In this document: positions 9,080 through 17,101 of the stretch, one piece after another
Layout of the letters: each line of letters starts with the position of its first letter
Position numbering within the stretch: the first letter of the stretch is position 1
DNA from: F1-60-MAGs149 sp032119475
GTDB taxonomy: Bacteria > Actinomycetota > Thermoleophilia > Gaiellales > F1-60-MAGs149
Direction of reading: 5' to 3'
DNA length: 30,790 nt
Assembly (NCBI GenBank): GCA_032119475.1
Contig: JAUMCA010000135.1
Location: forward strand, 1-30,790
Program-made: the position numbers and the translations under genes
Notes under the pieces: model-generated
Seen by the model: only the letters and a program-made list of their open reading frames with translations
Told to the model about the DNA's origin: nothing
The model's database searches: none

Positions 9080-10080
9080 ACGACCACCATCGCGTCGCCG
9101 AACGAGTAGAAGCGATAGCCGCGCTCCACGGCGGCAGCGTACGCGCGCCGCGTCAGGTCCTCGCCCGCCAGCGCCATCACGAGCGCGAGCAGCGTCGAGC
9201 GCGGCAGGTGGAAGTTGGTGACCAGGGCATCCGTCAACCGCCAGGCGTGCCCCGGCTGGATCAGGATGCCCGCCCGCCCGACGTCGGGCGCGCTCGGATC
9301 GCCGATCGTCTCGAGCACGCGCACCGTCGTGGTGCCGATCGCGACGACGCGCCGCCCCTCCCCGGCCGCCTCGCGCACCCGCCGGCGCACGGCCGGATCG
9401 ACCGCGTAGGCCTCGGTGTGCATCACGTGCGCGCCGAGGTCGTCGACCGCGACCGGGCGGAACGTGTCGAGCCCGACCCGCAGCTCGACCTCCTCGACCT
9501 GGCAGGTCGACCGCACGCGGGCCAGGAGCTCCTGCGTGAAGTGCAGACCGGCCGTCGGCGCGGCGGCGGAGCCGGGCTCCCGGGCGTAGACGGTCTGGTA
9601 GCGCTCCGGGTCCGCGGCCGGCGTGCGGATGTACGGCGGCAGCGGCATCTCCCCGGCCCGCGCGAGCACGGCCTCGAGCGGGCCCTCCGCGTGCAGCCGG
9701 ATCTGCGCCGACCCCGCATCGCCGACGGCGAGCACCTCGACCTCGAGGCCGTCGCCGACCAGCCGCTCGCCGACCCGCAGACGGCGGGCCGGGCGCACGA
9801 GCGCCTCCCAGGCGTCCTCGACGAGCGGCTCCAGGAGCAGCGCCTCCGCCGCACCGCCGCTGGCCCGCCGGAGACGCAGGCGCGCCGGGATGACGCGCGT
9901 GGTGTTCAGGACGACCACGTCGTCGGGGCGCAGTAGATCGGGGAGATCGCGGAACACGGCGTCCTCCAGCGTCCCGCGCGCGCGATCGACGACGAGGAGG
10001 CGGCTCGCGTCCCGCGGCTCGACCGGCGTCTGGGCGATGCGCTCCTCGGGCAGGTCGTAGTCGAGATCGTCGAGCCGCAT
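9076..10080 (-). CDS. queA: S-adenosylmethionine:tRNA ribosyltransferase-isomerase QueA
   Basis: QueA transfers the ribosyl part of SAM to preQ1 in tRNA to give epoxyqueuosine. The 334-aa protein shows the family segments RIAQTPVEPRDASRLLV (14-30), VLNTTRVIPARL, PLPPYI, YQTVYA, PGSAAAPTAGLHFT and TNFHLPRSTLL near the C-terminus. The ATG at 10080 is chosen because the reading frame upstream loses family similarity and a TACCGT box lies 7 nt before the ATG. It heads the queA-tgt-yajC-secDF operon, overlapping tgt by 4 bases. It is divergent from the ion-channel gene, with 58 bases between the two start codons. Confidence 0.96.
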   Translation of the reverse strand: MRLDDLDYDLPEERIAQTPVEPRDASRLLVVDRARGTLEDAVFRDLPDLLRPDDVVVLNTTRVIPARLRLRRASGGAAEALLLEPLVEDAWEALVRPARRLRVGERLVGDGLEVEVLAVGDAGSAQIRLHAEGPLEAVLARAGEMPLPPYIRTPAADPERYQTVYAREPGSAAAPTAGLHFTQELLARVRSTCQVEEVELRVGLDTFRPVAVDDLGAHVMHTEAYAVDPAVRRRVREAAGEGRRVVAIGTTTVRVLETIGDPSAPDVGRAGILIQPGHAWRLTDALVTNFHLPRSTLLALVMALAGEDLTRRAYAAAVERGYRFYSFGDAMVVV

Positions 10081-10087
10081 GCACGGG

Positions 10088-10093
10088 ACGGTA
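10088..10093 (-). promoter_or_regulatory. TACCGT -10 box for queA operon
   Basis: TACCGT on the minus strand ends 7 nt before the queA ATG, consistent with a leaderless mRNA. The divergent channel promoter lies 32 bases away on the other strand, so the two polymerase footprints must overlap. Confidence 0.5.
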
Positions 10094-10125
10094 CCCGGGC
10101 GCCCCGGCCGGACGCGCGACCCGGG

Positions 10126-10131
10126 TATCCT
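10126..10131 (+). promoter_or_regulatory. TATCCT -10 box for the channel gene
   Basis: TATCCT on the plus strand ends 7 nt before the GTG at 10139. This supports that GTG over the ATG at 10079, which lies upstream of the box and overlaps the queA start. Confidence 0.5.
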
Positions 10132-10138
10132 GCCGGTC

Positions 10139-10990
10139 GTGAGCACCGCCACGGGTCCGTTCTCCGCCCGCTTCGCGCGCATCGCCGACTCCGACCGCTT
10201 CCAGGCGGCGATCATCGGCGTCATCGTCCTCAACGCCGTCCTGCTCGGCGTCGAGACCTTCGACGGGGTGATGGAGCGCCATGGCGACACCCTGCAGATC
10301 CTCAATTTCGCGTTCCTCGCCGTCTTCGTCGGCGAGCTGGCGATCCGCCTCCTCGCCTACGGCTCGCGGCCCCAGGATTTCTTCCGCTCGGGCTGGAACG
10401 TCTTCGACTTCCTGATCATCGCCGCGCTGTTCCTCCCGGGTCTCCGCGAGAACGCGGCGCTCCTGCGGATGCTGCGCCTCCTGCGCGTCGCGCGCCTCCT
10501 GCGCTACCTGCCCGACGTGCGCGTGCTGCTGCGGGGCGCCGCGCGCGCCATCCGCCCCGCGACGGGCCTCGGGATCATCACCGGCCTGCTCGTCTTCCTC
10601 TACGGGATGATCGGCTGGACGCTGTTCGCCGACGTCGATCCCGCCAACTGGGGCAACATCGGCCTCGCCAGCCTGACGCTGTTCAGCATCCTCACCCTGG
10701 AGGGCTGGAACTCCCTGTTCGCGACGGTGTTCGAGGCGCGGCCGTTCGCGGCGATCCTCTTCTTCCTCTCGTTCATCCTGATCGGCACGTTCGTCGTCCT
10801 CAACCTGCTCCTCGGGATCATGATCGGGAGCCTCGAGGAGGTCCGCGAGGAGGAGCGCATCCGTGCCGGCGGCGAGACCGCCGACATCGAGGGCCGACTG
10901 AAGGATCTGCGCGAGGCGCTCGACGCCGTCGAGCACAGCCTGCGCGTGCAGGCGGAGCGGAGCCCCGGCCGCGACCGCGCGTCCCGCTAG
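10139..10990 (+). CDS. One-domain voltage-gated cation channel (NaChBac-like) with TLEGW filter
   Basis: This 283-aa protein has six membrane segments of a voltage-gated channel that would work as a tetramer in the plasma membrane. S1 is about 21-40, S2 about 52-74 (with Glu65), S3 about 86-100, and S4 carries five arginines at every third position (110, 113, 116, 119, 122). S5 is about 143-164, the pore helix and filter 176-192, and S6 about 204-230. A charged, probably coiled-coil tail (231-275) follows, as in bacterial sodium channels. The filter is T186-L-E-G-W190; NaChBac-type sodium channels have TLESW. Glycine at this position is the feature reported for the native prokaryotic calcium channel CavMr and is found in the domain I and III filters of animal Cav channels. 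Calcium selectivity is therefore plausible but inferred. It is convergent with ruvB; the stops share CTAG. Confidence 0.9.
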   Translation: MSTATGPFSARFARIADSDRFQAAIIGVIVLNAVLLGVETFDGVMERHGDTLQILNFAFLAVFVGELAIRLLAYGSRPQDFFRSGWNVFDFLIIAALFLPGLRENAALLRMLRLLRVARLLRYLPDVRVLLRGAARAIRPATGLGIITGLLVFLYGMIGWTLFADVDPANWGNIGLASLTLFSILTLEGWNSLFATVFEARPFAAILFFLSFILIGTFVVLNLLLGIMIGSLEEVREEERIRAGGETADIEGRLKDLREALDAVEHSLRVQAERSPGRDRASR

Positions 10991-12009
10991 TCGAGCAGCG
11001 AGCTCTGGCCGGGCTCCGGCGCCATGCCGGCGAGGGCGCGACCGCGCGGCGTCAGGACGCGACCCCGCGCCGTGCGCTGGATCAGGCCCTGCTGGATGAG
11101 GTACGGCTCGTAGACGTCCTCCAGCGTGCCCGCGTCCTCACCGAGCGCGACGGCGAGCGTCGAGAGCCCGACGGGCCCACCCGCGAACCGCTCCGCGATC
11201 GCCTGCAGGTACTCGCGATCGGCGCGGTCGAGGCCGTCCTCGTCGACGCCGAGCAGGTCGAGGGCCTCGAGCGCCCCGGTGCGGTCCACGAGAGCCCATC
11301 CGCGCACCTGCGCGACGTCGCGCACGCGACGCAGGATGCGGTTGGCGACGCGCGGCGTGCCGCGGGACCGGCGCGCGATCTCGTGGGCCGCGTCGTCGTC
11401 GATGTCGAGCGCGAGGATCCCGGCCGAGCGGCGGATGATGCGCAGCAGCTCGTCGGGGGTGTAGTGCTCGAGCCGCAGCGAGATGCCGAAGCGATCGCGC
11501 ATCGGGGTCGTCAGCAGGCCGGCCCGGGTGGTCGCGCCGACCAGGGTGAACGGAGCGAGATCGAGGCGCAGCGTACGGGCCCCCGGTCCCTGCCCGATGA
11601 CGATGTCGATCGCACCGTCCTCCATCGCCGGGTACAGGAGCTCCTCGATCGCGCGCGGCAGCCGGTGGACCTCGTCGATGAACAGCACGTCGCGCGGCTC
11701 GAGGGCGGTCAGGATCGACGCGATGTCCCCCTTCCGCTCGAGCGCCGGACCGGAGATCGTGTGGATGCGGCTCTCCATCTCCGTCGCGACGATGAACGCC
11801 AGACTGGTCTTGCCGAGCCCCGGCGGTCCCGCCAGCAGCACGTGGTCGCAGGCCTCGCCGCGCCCGCGCGCGGCGGCCACGAACGTCTCCAGCTGCCGGA
11901 CGGCGTGCTCCTGCCCCACGAAGTCACCGAGCCGCTGCGGGCGCAGCGAGCCGTCGGCCTCGCGGTCCTCGGGCTCCTCCTCGCCGGCGATCAGGCGCGT
12001 GTCGTCCAT
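10987..12009 (-). CDS. ruvB: Holliday junction branch migration ATPase RuvB
   Basis: RuvB is the hexameric AAA+ motor that drives Holliday-junction branch migration with RuvA. The 340-aa protein has the Walker A GPPGLGKT (61-68), Walker B FIDEVHRL (with DEVH at 112-115), sensor 1 VGATTRAG, the arginine-finger region PMRDRFG, and the C-terminal winged helix ending in RTARGRVLTPRG. The ATG at 12009 overlaps the ruvA stop (TGATG); a TTG one codon earlier is an alternative start. The 3' end overlaps the convergent channel gene by four bases. Confidence 0.97.
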   Translation of the reverse strand: MDDTRLIAGEEEPEDREADGSLRPQRLGDFVGQEHAVRQLETFVAAARGRGEACDHVLLAGPPGLGKTSLAFIVATEMESRIHTISGPALERKGDIASILTALEPRDVLFIDEVHRLPRAIEELLYPAMEDGAIDIVIGQGPGARTLRLDLAPFTLVGATTRAGLLTTPMRDRFGISLRLEHYTPDELLRIIRRSAGILALDIDDDAAHEIARRSRGTPRVANRILRRVRDVAQVRGWALVDRTGALEALDLLGVDEDGLDRADREYLQAIAERFAGGPVGLSTLAVALGEDAGTLEDVYEPYLIQQGLIQRTARGRVLTPRGRALAGMAPEPGQSSLLD

Positions 12010-12593
12010 CAACGGCCACCGAGCACGGCCAGCGCCGCCTTGACGCGGTCCTCGGTGGACCCGTCGGCGTCGGCCAGGGCGGCCTCGGCGTCGACGACGG
12101 CGTAGCCCAGCGCGACGAGGGCGTCACGGGCCTCGCGATGCGGATCCGCGCTGCCGGTGACGGTCGCCGAGCCGCCGGTGGCCGCGGCGCCCACGCCGTC
12201 CACCTTGTCCTTGAGGTCGATGCAGATCCGCTCGGCCGTCTTCCTGCCCACGCCCGAGACGCTGGACAGGAGCGCCGTGTCGCCGAGCAGGATCGCGCTC
12301 TCGACCCGCGCGGGCGCGTGGGCCGACACGATCGCGAGCGCGAGCTTGGGCCCGACGCCGTTGACCCCGATCAGCAGCGTGAACAGGCGTCGCTCGGCCG
12401 CGTCGGCGAAGCCGAACAGCTGCATCGCGTCCTCGCGGACGTGCAGGTACGTGGGGATCATCACGGTCGCACCGGGTTCGCTGCGGCTCGCCGCCGCGAG
12501 CGTGCAGATGAGCTCGTAGCCGACGCCGCCCACGTCCACGACGACGCCGTCCCCGTCCCGCGTCGCGACGGTGCCGGCGACGTGCGCGATCAC
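12009..12593 (-). CDS. ruvA: Holliday junction DNA-binding protein RuvA
   Basis: RuvA binds the four-way junction and positions RuvB. The 194-aa protein shows the N-terminal OB domain (IAHVAGTV, GVGYEL, HVREDAMQLFGF), two helix-hairpin-helix motifs (GVNGVGPKLALAI and SVSGVGRKTAERI) and the small C-terminal RuvB-binding domain (ARDALVALGY to the end). The linker before that domain is Ala/Thr/Ser-rich. The start is GTG at 12593, overlapping the ruvC stop by GTGA. It is the middle gene of ruvC-ruvA-ruvB. Confidence 0.96.
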   Translation of the reverse strand: MIAHVAGTVATRDGDGVVVDVGGVGYELICTLAAASRSEPGATVMIPTYLHVREDAMQLFGFADAAERRLFTLLIGVNGVGPKLALAIVSAHAPARVESAILLGDTALLSSVSGVGRKTAERICIDLKDKVDGVGAAATGGSATVTGSADPHREARDALVALGYAVVDAEAALADADGSTEDRVKAALAVLGGR

Positions 12594-13096
12594 GCGCGCA
12601 CCCCGGCCGCGCGCAGGGACCGCTGGAGCGGACCGGCCGAGGCGTGGCAGATCGCGGCGGCGAGCGCGTCGGCCGCGTGGTCCGGCGTCGGCGGCGCGGG
12701 CAGCCCGAGCACCGCGCCGACCATCGTCTGCACCTGGCGCTTGTCGGCGCGGCCGTAGCCGCAGACGGCGGTCTTGATCTGGCTCACGGTGTACTCCGCG
12801 ACGGGGATGTGGCGCAGGCCGGCCATCGCCATCACCGCGCCGCGCGCCTGGCCGACGGCGAGCGCGGTGCGGGGATTGCCGCCCACGTACACCTCCTCGA
12901 TCGCGACGGCGTCCGGCGCGTGCGCGGCGAGCAGCTCGTCGACGGCCCGGGCGATCGCGGCCAGCCGCTCCTCGGCCGGAGTGTGGGCATCGGTGCGGAT
13001 GCAGCCGAAGTCGACCGACTGCAGCCGGCTGCCCGTCGCGGTCACGATGCCGTACCCGGTCGACGCCGTTCCCGGGTCCAGCCCGAGGATCACCAT
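12590..13096 (-). CDS. ruvC: Holliday junction endonuclease RuvC
   Basis: RuvC is the dimeric resolvase that nicks Holliday junctions. The 168-aa length is normal. The RNase H-like catalytic residues can be placed: Asp7 in ILGLDPGTASTGYG, Glu67 in AIEEVYVGGNPRTA, and the C-terminal PDHAADALA with Asp139, His140 and Asp143. The ATG at 13096 is followed directly by the family N-terminus and preceded by TAGACT at 6 nt. It heads the ruvCAB operon and is divergent from the cupin gene. Confidence 0.97.
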   Translation of the reverse strand: MVILGLDPGTASTGYGIVTATGSRLQSVDFGCIRTDAHTPAEERLAAIARAVDELLAAHAPDAVAIEEVYVGGNPRTALAVGQARGAVMAMAGLRHIPVAEYTVSQIKTAVCGYGRADKRQVQTMVGAVLGLPAPPTPDHAADALAAAICHASAGPLQRSLRAAGVRA

Positions 13097-13102
13097 GGAC
13101 GC

Positions 13103-13108
13103 AGTCTA
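13103..13108 (-). promoter_or_regulatory. TAGACT -10 box for ruvCAB
   Basis: On the minus strand TAGACT is followed by GCGTCC and then the ruvC ATG, a six-base spacing that predicts a leaderless transcript. Confidence 0.55.
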
Positions 13109-13147
13109 CGAACGGCCCCGGTCGCCCCGAGCGCGCGAGCCGTGCCG

Positions 13148-13153
13148 TAGGAT
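13148..13153 (+). promoter_or_regulatory. TAGGAT -10 box for the cupin gene
   Basis: TAGGAT ends 10 nt before the ATG at 13164. The in-frame ATG at 13152 falls inside the box, so 13164 is the better start. It lies back to back with the ruvC promoter in a 67-base intergenic space. Confidence 0.45.
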
Positions 13154-13163
13154 GCCCGCAGTC

Positions 13164-13871
13164 ATGGCCCAGCGCGCCTCCCGTCACGTCGCCTTCATCG
13201 AGCGCCACCCGCGGTGGTGGCCCGATCTGGAAGCGGCCCGCGACGAGCTGGTGCGCGTCACGGGCGCTGCCGAGCCGTTCCTCATCGTCGACGGCGAGGG
13301 GCAGTGGGAGGCCGTCTGCGTCGAGGTGCCGACCGACACCGCGCCGTCGCGCTGGATCGAGACGCGCACCCTGCCCGCGGGCGAGTGGGCCGTATCGACC
13401 ATCGACGGGCACGCCGCCGAGCGGCTTCGCGAGCGCGCCGATGCGCGCCCGGCGTGGCTGACCCGCGCGGAGGATGCGCCGACGGGGGAGAGCGAATACG
13501 AGCCCGGCGGTGAGACGTTCGGCCTGTCCACGCGCCTCGGCGAACACGCGGGGCTAAGGCGGATCGGAGTCAACGTCGACCTGATCCGCTCCGGCGAGCG
13601 CTCGACCAAGCACCATTGGCACCACGAGGAGGAGGAGTGCTTCCTCGTCCTCTCGGGAACCGGACTGCTGATGGTCGGCGACGCGACCTATCGCGTGGGC
13701 CCGGGCGACTTCTTCGCCAAGCGCGAGGGCCCCGAGCGGGCGCACCAGTTCGTCAACGACGGCGACGGCGATCTGCGCATCCTCACGATCGGCGAGCACC
13801 GCGGCGACCAGGTCGAGTACCCGGCCGCGCCGTGGCAGCCGGGCGATCCGCTGCCCGACGACGCCCGCTAG
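13164..13871 (+). CDS. Cupin-domain protein of unknown function
   Basis: This 235-aa protein has a clear C-terminal cupin barrel. The first motif is KHHWHHEEEECFLVLSGTG (about 150-168), which supplies His and Glu metal ligands. The second is the GPGDFF turn followed by His in RAHQFVNDGDGDLRILTIGEH. The N-terminal ~120 residues begin with a Trp/Arg-rich helix (ERHPRWWPDLEAARDEL) and contain beta-rich sequence (FLIVDGEGQWEAVCVEV), possibly a divergent first barrel without ligands. Cupins range from sugar isomerases to dioxygenases and small-molecule sensors; nothing here decides which. It sits alone on the plus strand between ruvC and a nucleoside hydrolase, and its stop shares CTAG with the latter. 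Confidence 0.85.
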   Translation: MAQRASRHVAFIERHPRWWPDLEAARDELVRVTGAAEPFLIVDGEGQWEAVCVEVPTDTAPSRWIETRTLPAGEWAVSTIDGHAAERLRERADARPAWLTRAEDAPTGESEYEPGGETFGLSTRLGEHAGLRRIGVNVDLIRSGERSTKHHWHHEEEECFLVLSGTGLLMVGDATYRVGPGDFFAKREGPERAHQFVNDGDGDLRILTIGEHRGDQVEYPAAPWQPGDPLPDDAR

Positions 13872-14815
13872 CGCGCGAGCGAGCCCGCCAGCTCGGCCAG
13901 GCGCCCGTGCAGCAGCGCGCGGAAGCGATCGCCGTCGAGGTCGTCCGCCCAGTGCGCGTTGGGGCGGCCCCCGTAGACGCCGAGTCGGTCGACCAGGGTC
14001 GCCCCGCGCGCCGGCCCCATGCCCGTGTCGACCTCGACGTGGCAGTGCACGAGGTTGACGACGGCGGGGTCGATCAGCGCCGCGACGGCCAGGGCGTCGT
14101 GCTGGAACACGACCTCCTCCCCGTACCAGTCCACGTGCTTGCGCATGTAGAAGCGGAGCATGCCCGCCACGGGCGGCCCCAGCACCGGCAGGCGCTCGAG
14201 CTCGTCGATGTCGGCGGCGTGCAGCGTCGCCCGACGGGTGACGTCCAGGCCGATCAGCGTCACGTCGTGCCCCGAATCGAGCACGCGCTGTGCCGACTCG
14301 GGATCGAACCAGACGTTGAACTCGGCGTACGGCGACATGTTGCCGCCGTTCGACGCGCCGCCCATCACGACGATGCGCCGCAACGCGCGGTAGGCGTCCG
14401 GGCGCAGCGCGGCGAGCAGCGCGACGTTCGTCAGCGGACCGACCGCGACGAGCGTGATCGTGCCGGGCTCCGCGAGCGCGAGCCGGGCGATCAGGTCGAC
14501 CGCGTGCTCGGCGACGATGCCCCGCGCCGGATCCGGGAGGCCCGAGCCGTCGAGGCCCGTCTCGCCGTGCGTCTCGGCGGAGTCCAGCGGCGGGACGTGG
14601 ACGAGCGGCCGATCGGCGCCCGCCGCCACCGGGAGGTCGACGCGGCGGGCGAGGTCCAGCACGCGCAGGGCGTTCGCGGTCGTGCGGGACAGCGGCACGT
14701 TGCCGGCGACCGTCGTGATCGCGCGCAGGTCGAGCTCGGAGCTCGCCACGGCCAGCAGGATCGCGAGGGCGTCGTCGATCCCCGGGTCGCAGTCGATGAT
14801 GACCGGGATCGCCAC
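13868..14815 (-). CDS. Inosine-uridine preferring nucleoside hydrolase family protein
   Basis: These enzymes cleave the N-glycosidic bond of ribonucleosides to give ribose and base. The 315-aa protein starts with the calcium-binding DCDPGIDDA (8-16; Asp8, Asp10, Asp15). It then has TTVAGNVPLSRTTANALRVL, VGPLTNVALL, VVMGGASNGGNMSPYAEFNVWFDPESA, and near the C-terminus FQHDALAVAALIDP with the last conserved Asp. It begins with GTG at 14815, 10 bases after the yebC stop, so it probably belongs to the end of the pdxS-pdxT-yebC operon as a nucleoside salvage gene. The base preference cannot be read from the sequence. Confidence 0.92.
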   Translation of the reverse strand: MAIPVIIDCDPGIDDALAILLAVASSELDLRAITTVAGNVPLSRTTANALRVLDLARRVDLPVAAGADRPLVHVPPLDSAETHGETGLDGSGLPDPARGIVAEHAVDLIARLALAEPGTITLVAVGPLTNVALLAALRPDAYRALRRIVVMGGASNGGNMSPYAEFNVWFDPESAQRVLDSGHDVTLIGLDVTRRATLHAADIDELERLPVLGPPVAGMLRFYMRKHVDWYGEEVVFQHDALAVAALIDPAVVNLVHCHVEVDTGMGPARGATLVDRLGVYGGRPNAHWADDLDGDRFRALLHGRLAELAGSLAR

Positions 14816-14825
14816 GGCGGGCCCG

Positions 14826-15566
14826 CTACTGCTCGGCGAGGACCGCGTCGGGGATCTCGACGTCGAACACGACGTCCTGCACGTCGTCGTCGTCCTCGAG
14901 CGCGTCGACCATCTTCAGGAGCTTGCGGGCGCCGTCCTCGTCGATCTCGGCCGGCTGCTTCGGCACGAGCGCGAGCTCCGCGCTCTCGATGGCGTAGCCC
15001 GCCGCCTCGAGGGCGTCGCGGACGACGGCCAACGCCGTCGGATCGGTGGTGACGCGGTACGCGCCATCCTCGCCGTCCGCATCCTCGGCGCCGGCGGCCG
15101 CGGCCGCGAGCAGCAGCTCGTCGCCGTCGTCGACGCCGCCGACGAGGATCACGCCCTTCCGGTCGAACTTCCACGCGACGCTGCCCGGGTTGCCGAGGGC
15201 GGATCCCGCCTTCGTGAAGATGCTGCGCACGTTGGCCGCCGTGCGATTGCGGTTGTCCGTCAGCGCCTCGACGATCAGCGCGGCCCCGCCGGGACCGAAC
15301 CCCTCGTACGTCACGGTCTCGTAGTGCTCCCCCTCACCGCCGCCCGCGCCCTTCTGGATCGCGCGCTCGATGTTGTCCTTGGGCAGCGAGAACGACTTGG
15401 CCTTGGCGATCGCGTTGGCGAGCGCCGCATTGCCGTCGGGGTCCGGACCGCCCTCCTTCGCGGCGACCATGATGGCGCGCGACAGCTTCGAGAACATCTG
15501 GCCGCGCTTCTTGTCGGTCGCGGCCTTCTTGTGCTTGATGGTGGACCACTTGGAATGGCCGGACAT
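14826..15566 (-). CDS. yebC: YebC/PmpR family protein (TACO1-like)
   Basis: This is a 246-aa member of the conserved YebC family, known as a transcriptional regulator in some bacteria and as a factor that relieves ribosome stalling. It has the family N-terminus SGHSKWSTIKHKKAATDKKR, then AIAKAKSFSLPKDNIERAIQKG, YEGFGPGG, NRNRTAANVRSIFTKAGSALG and the acidic C-terminal half with DALEDDDDVQDVVFD. The start at 15566 is preceded by a G-rich Shine-Dalgarno-like stretch (GGGGGGA). It lies 16 bases after pdxT and close to ruvC, the usual neighbourhood of this gene. Confidence 0.96.
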   Translation of the reverse strand: MSGHSKWSTIKHKKAATDKKRGQMFSKLSRAIMVAAKEGGPDPDGNAALANAIAKAKSFSLPKDNIERAIQKGAGGGEGEHYETVTYEGFGPGGAALIVEALTDNRNRTAANVRSIFTKAGSALGNPGSVAWKFDRKGVILVGGVDDGDELLLAAAAAGAEDADGEDGAYRVTTDPTALAVVRDALEAAGYAIESAELALVPKQPAEIDEDGARKLLKMVDALEDDDDVQDVVFDVEIPDAVLAEQ

Positions 15567-15582
15567 GATCCCCCCGTGGGAC

Positions 15583-16170
15583 TCAGGAATGCGCGACGCG
15601 CTCGAGGAAGCGCGCGTGGAGACGGTCGTCGTCGGTGAGTTCCGGATGGAACGTCGCCGCCATGATAGGGCCGCAGCCGACCGCCACCGGCTCGCCCGCG
15701 TACGTCGCCAGCACCTCGACGCCCTCGCCGACGCGGGTGATCCGCGGCGCGCGGATGAAGACGCCGTGCATCGGGCGCTCGTCCCCCAGCGCGACGTCGG
15801 CCTCGAACGAGGCCACCTGCCGGCCGTAGCCGTTGCGCCGGGCGGTGACGTCGAGCGCCGCCAGCGTGCGCTGGCCCTCCACGCCGTCCTCGAGGTCCGT
15901 CGCCAGCAGGATCAGGCCCGCGCAGGTGCCGAAGGTCGGCATCCCCGCGTCGACCCGCGCCTGCAGCGGCGCACGCAGACCCGTCGTGCCGAGCAGGATG
16001 TCCATCGTCGTGGACTCGCCGCCCGGCAGGACCATCGCGTCGACGTCGGCCAGCTCATCGGGCGTGCGCACCTCGACCGCATCGGCACCGAGCCGGCGCA
16101 GTGCGTGGACGTGCTCTCGGAACGCCCCCTGGAGGGCGAGGACGCCGATCCGCGGCGTGCTACCAGCCAC
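15583..16170 (-). CDS. pdxT: Pyridoxal 5'-phosphate synthase glutaminase subunit PdxT
   Basis: PdxT releases ammonia from glutamine and passes it to PdxS for PLP synthesis by the DXP-independent route. The 195-aa class I amidotransferase shows IGVLALQGAFREH, LPGGESTTM (48-56), the nucleophile Cys83 in TFGTCAGLILLA, and the His175/Glu177 pair in FHPEL. It starts with GTG at 16170, which lies inside the last codons of pdxS (11-base overlap), so the two are coupled in translation as expected for subunits of one complex. Confidence 0.96.
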   Translation of the reverse strand: MAGSTPRIGVLALQGAFREHVHALRRLGADAVEVRTPDELADVDAMVLPGGESTTMDILLGTTGLRAPLQARVDAGMPTFGTCAGLILLATDLEDGVEGQRTLAALDVTARRNGYGRQVASFEADVALGDERPMHGVFIRAPRITRVGEGVEVLATYAGEPVAVGCGPIMAATFHPELTDDDRLHARFLERVAHS

Positions 16171-17044
16171 GTCCGGCGAGCAGCTCGGCCTCGGGGAGCG
16201 ACTTCGCGCTGCGGCCGACCATCGCCTCGCCGAGGCCCTTCGAGACCTCCGCCAGCTTCTCCGGATCGTTGAAGTGCGTCGTCGCCTCGACGCAGGCGCG
16301 TGCGCGCTTGGCCGGATCGCCGCTCTTGAAGATGCCGGAGCCGACGAACACGCCGTCGGAGCCGAGCTGCATCATCAGGGCCGCGTCGGCCGGGGTTGCG
16401 ACACCGCCGGCCGTGAAGAGGACGACCGGCAGACGGCCGTGCTCGGCGCAGTGCTGCACGAGCTGCAGCGGCGCCTGGAGCTCCTTGGCCTTGCTGTAGA
16501 GCTCGTCGGGATCCATCGCCGTGAGCTCCTTGATGGCGCCCGTGATCGAGCGGATGTGGCGGACCGCCTCCACGACGTCGCCGGTGCCGGCCTCGCCCTT
16601 GGAGCGGATCATCGCGGCCCCCTCGCCGATGCGGCGGAGCGCCTCGCCGAGGTTCGTCGCGCCGCACACGAACGGCACCGTGAACTTGTGCTTGTCGATG
16701 TGGTGCGCCTCGTCGGCCGGCGTCAGCACCTCGGACTCGTCGATGTAGTCGACCTCGAGCGCCTGCAGGATCTGCGCCTCGACGAAGTGGCCGATGCGCG
16801 CCTTCGCCATCACCGGGATCGAGACGGCCTCCTGGATGCCCTGGATCATCTCGGGATCCGACATGCGGGCCACGCCGCCGTCGGCGCGGATGTCGGCGGG
16901 GACGCGCTCGAGCGCCATCACCGCGCAGGCCCCCGCGTCCTCGGCGACCTTGGCCTGCTCGGCGTTGACGACGTCCATGATGACGCCGCCCTTGAACATC
17001 TCGGCCAGACCGCTCTTGACGTTGACGGAACCCTGCTCGGACAT
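16160..17044 (-). CDS. pdxS: Pyridoxal 5'-phosphate synthase lyase subunit PdxS
   Basis: PdxS forms the 12-mer core that builds PLP from ribose 5-phosphate, glyceraldehyde 3-phosphate and ammonia. The 294-aa length matches the family, and residues align without offset: Asp24 (GVIMDV), Lys81 (MAKARIGH) and Lys149 (MIRSKGEAGTGD), the two lysines that carry the intermediates. The ATG at 17044 has GAGG 8 nt upstream (minus strand, 17053-17056). It is the first gene of pdxS-pdxT-yebC-nucleoside hydrolase. Confidence 0.97.
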   Translation of the reverse strand: MSEQGSVNVKSGLAEMFKGGVIMDVVNAEQAKVAEDAGACAVMALERVPADIRADGGVARMSDPEMIQGIQEAVSIPVMAKARIGHFVEAQILQALEVDYIDESEVLTPADEAHHIDKHKFTVPFVCGATNLGEALRRIGEGAAMIRSKGEAGTGDVVEAVRHIRSITGAIKELTAMDPDELYSKAKELQAPLQLVQHCAEHGRLPVVLFTAGGVATPADAALMMQLGSDGVFVGSGIFKSGDPAKRARACVEATTHFNDPEKLAEVSKGLGEAMVGRSAKSLPEAELLAGRGW

Positions 17045-17101
17045 ATCCGACACCTCGTGGAATGCGTGTTCCCGACCGCGGCGAGACGGACGGCACCGGT
17101 C

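Noticed and set aside
10079..10138. ATG at 10079 as the channel start
   Set aside because: It overlaps the queA start, adds a Pro/Arg-rich stretch outside the channel fold, and lies upstream of the TATCCT box that fits the GTG at 10139.
12007..12012. TTG as the ruvB start
   Set aside because: The ATG one codon later overlaps the ruvA stop in the usual TGATG coupling, so TTG is not needed; it remains possible.
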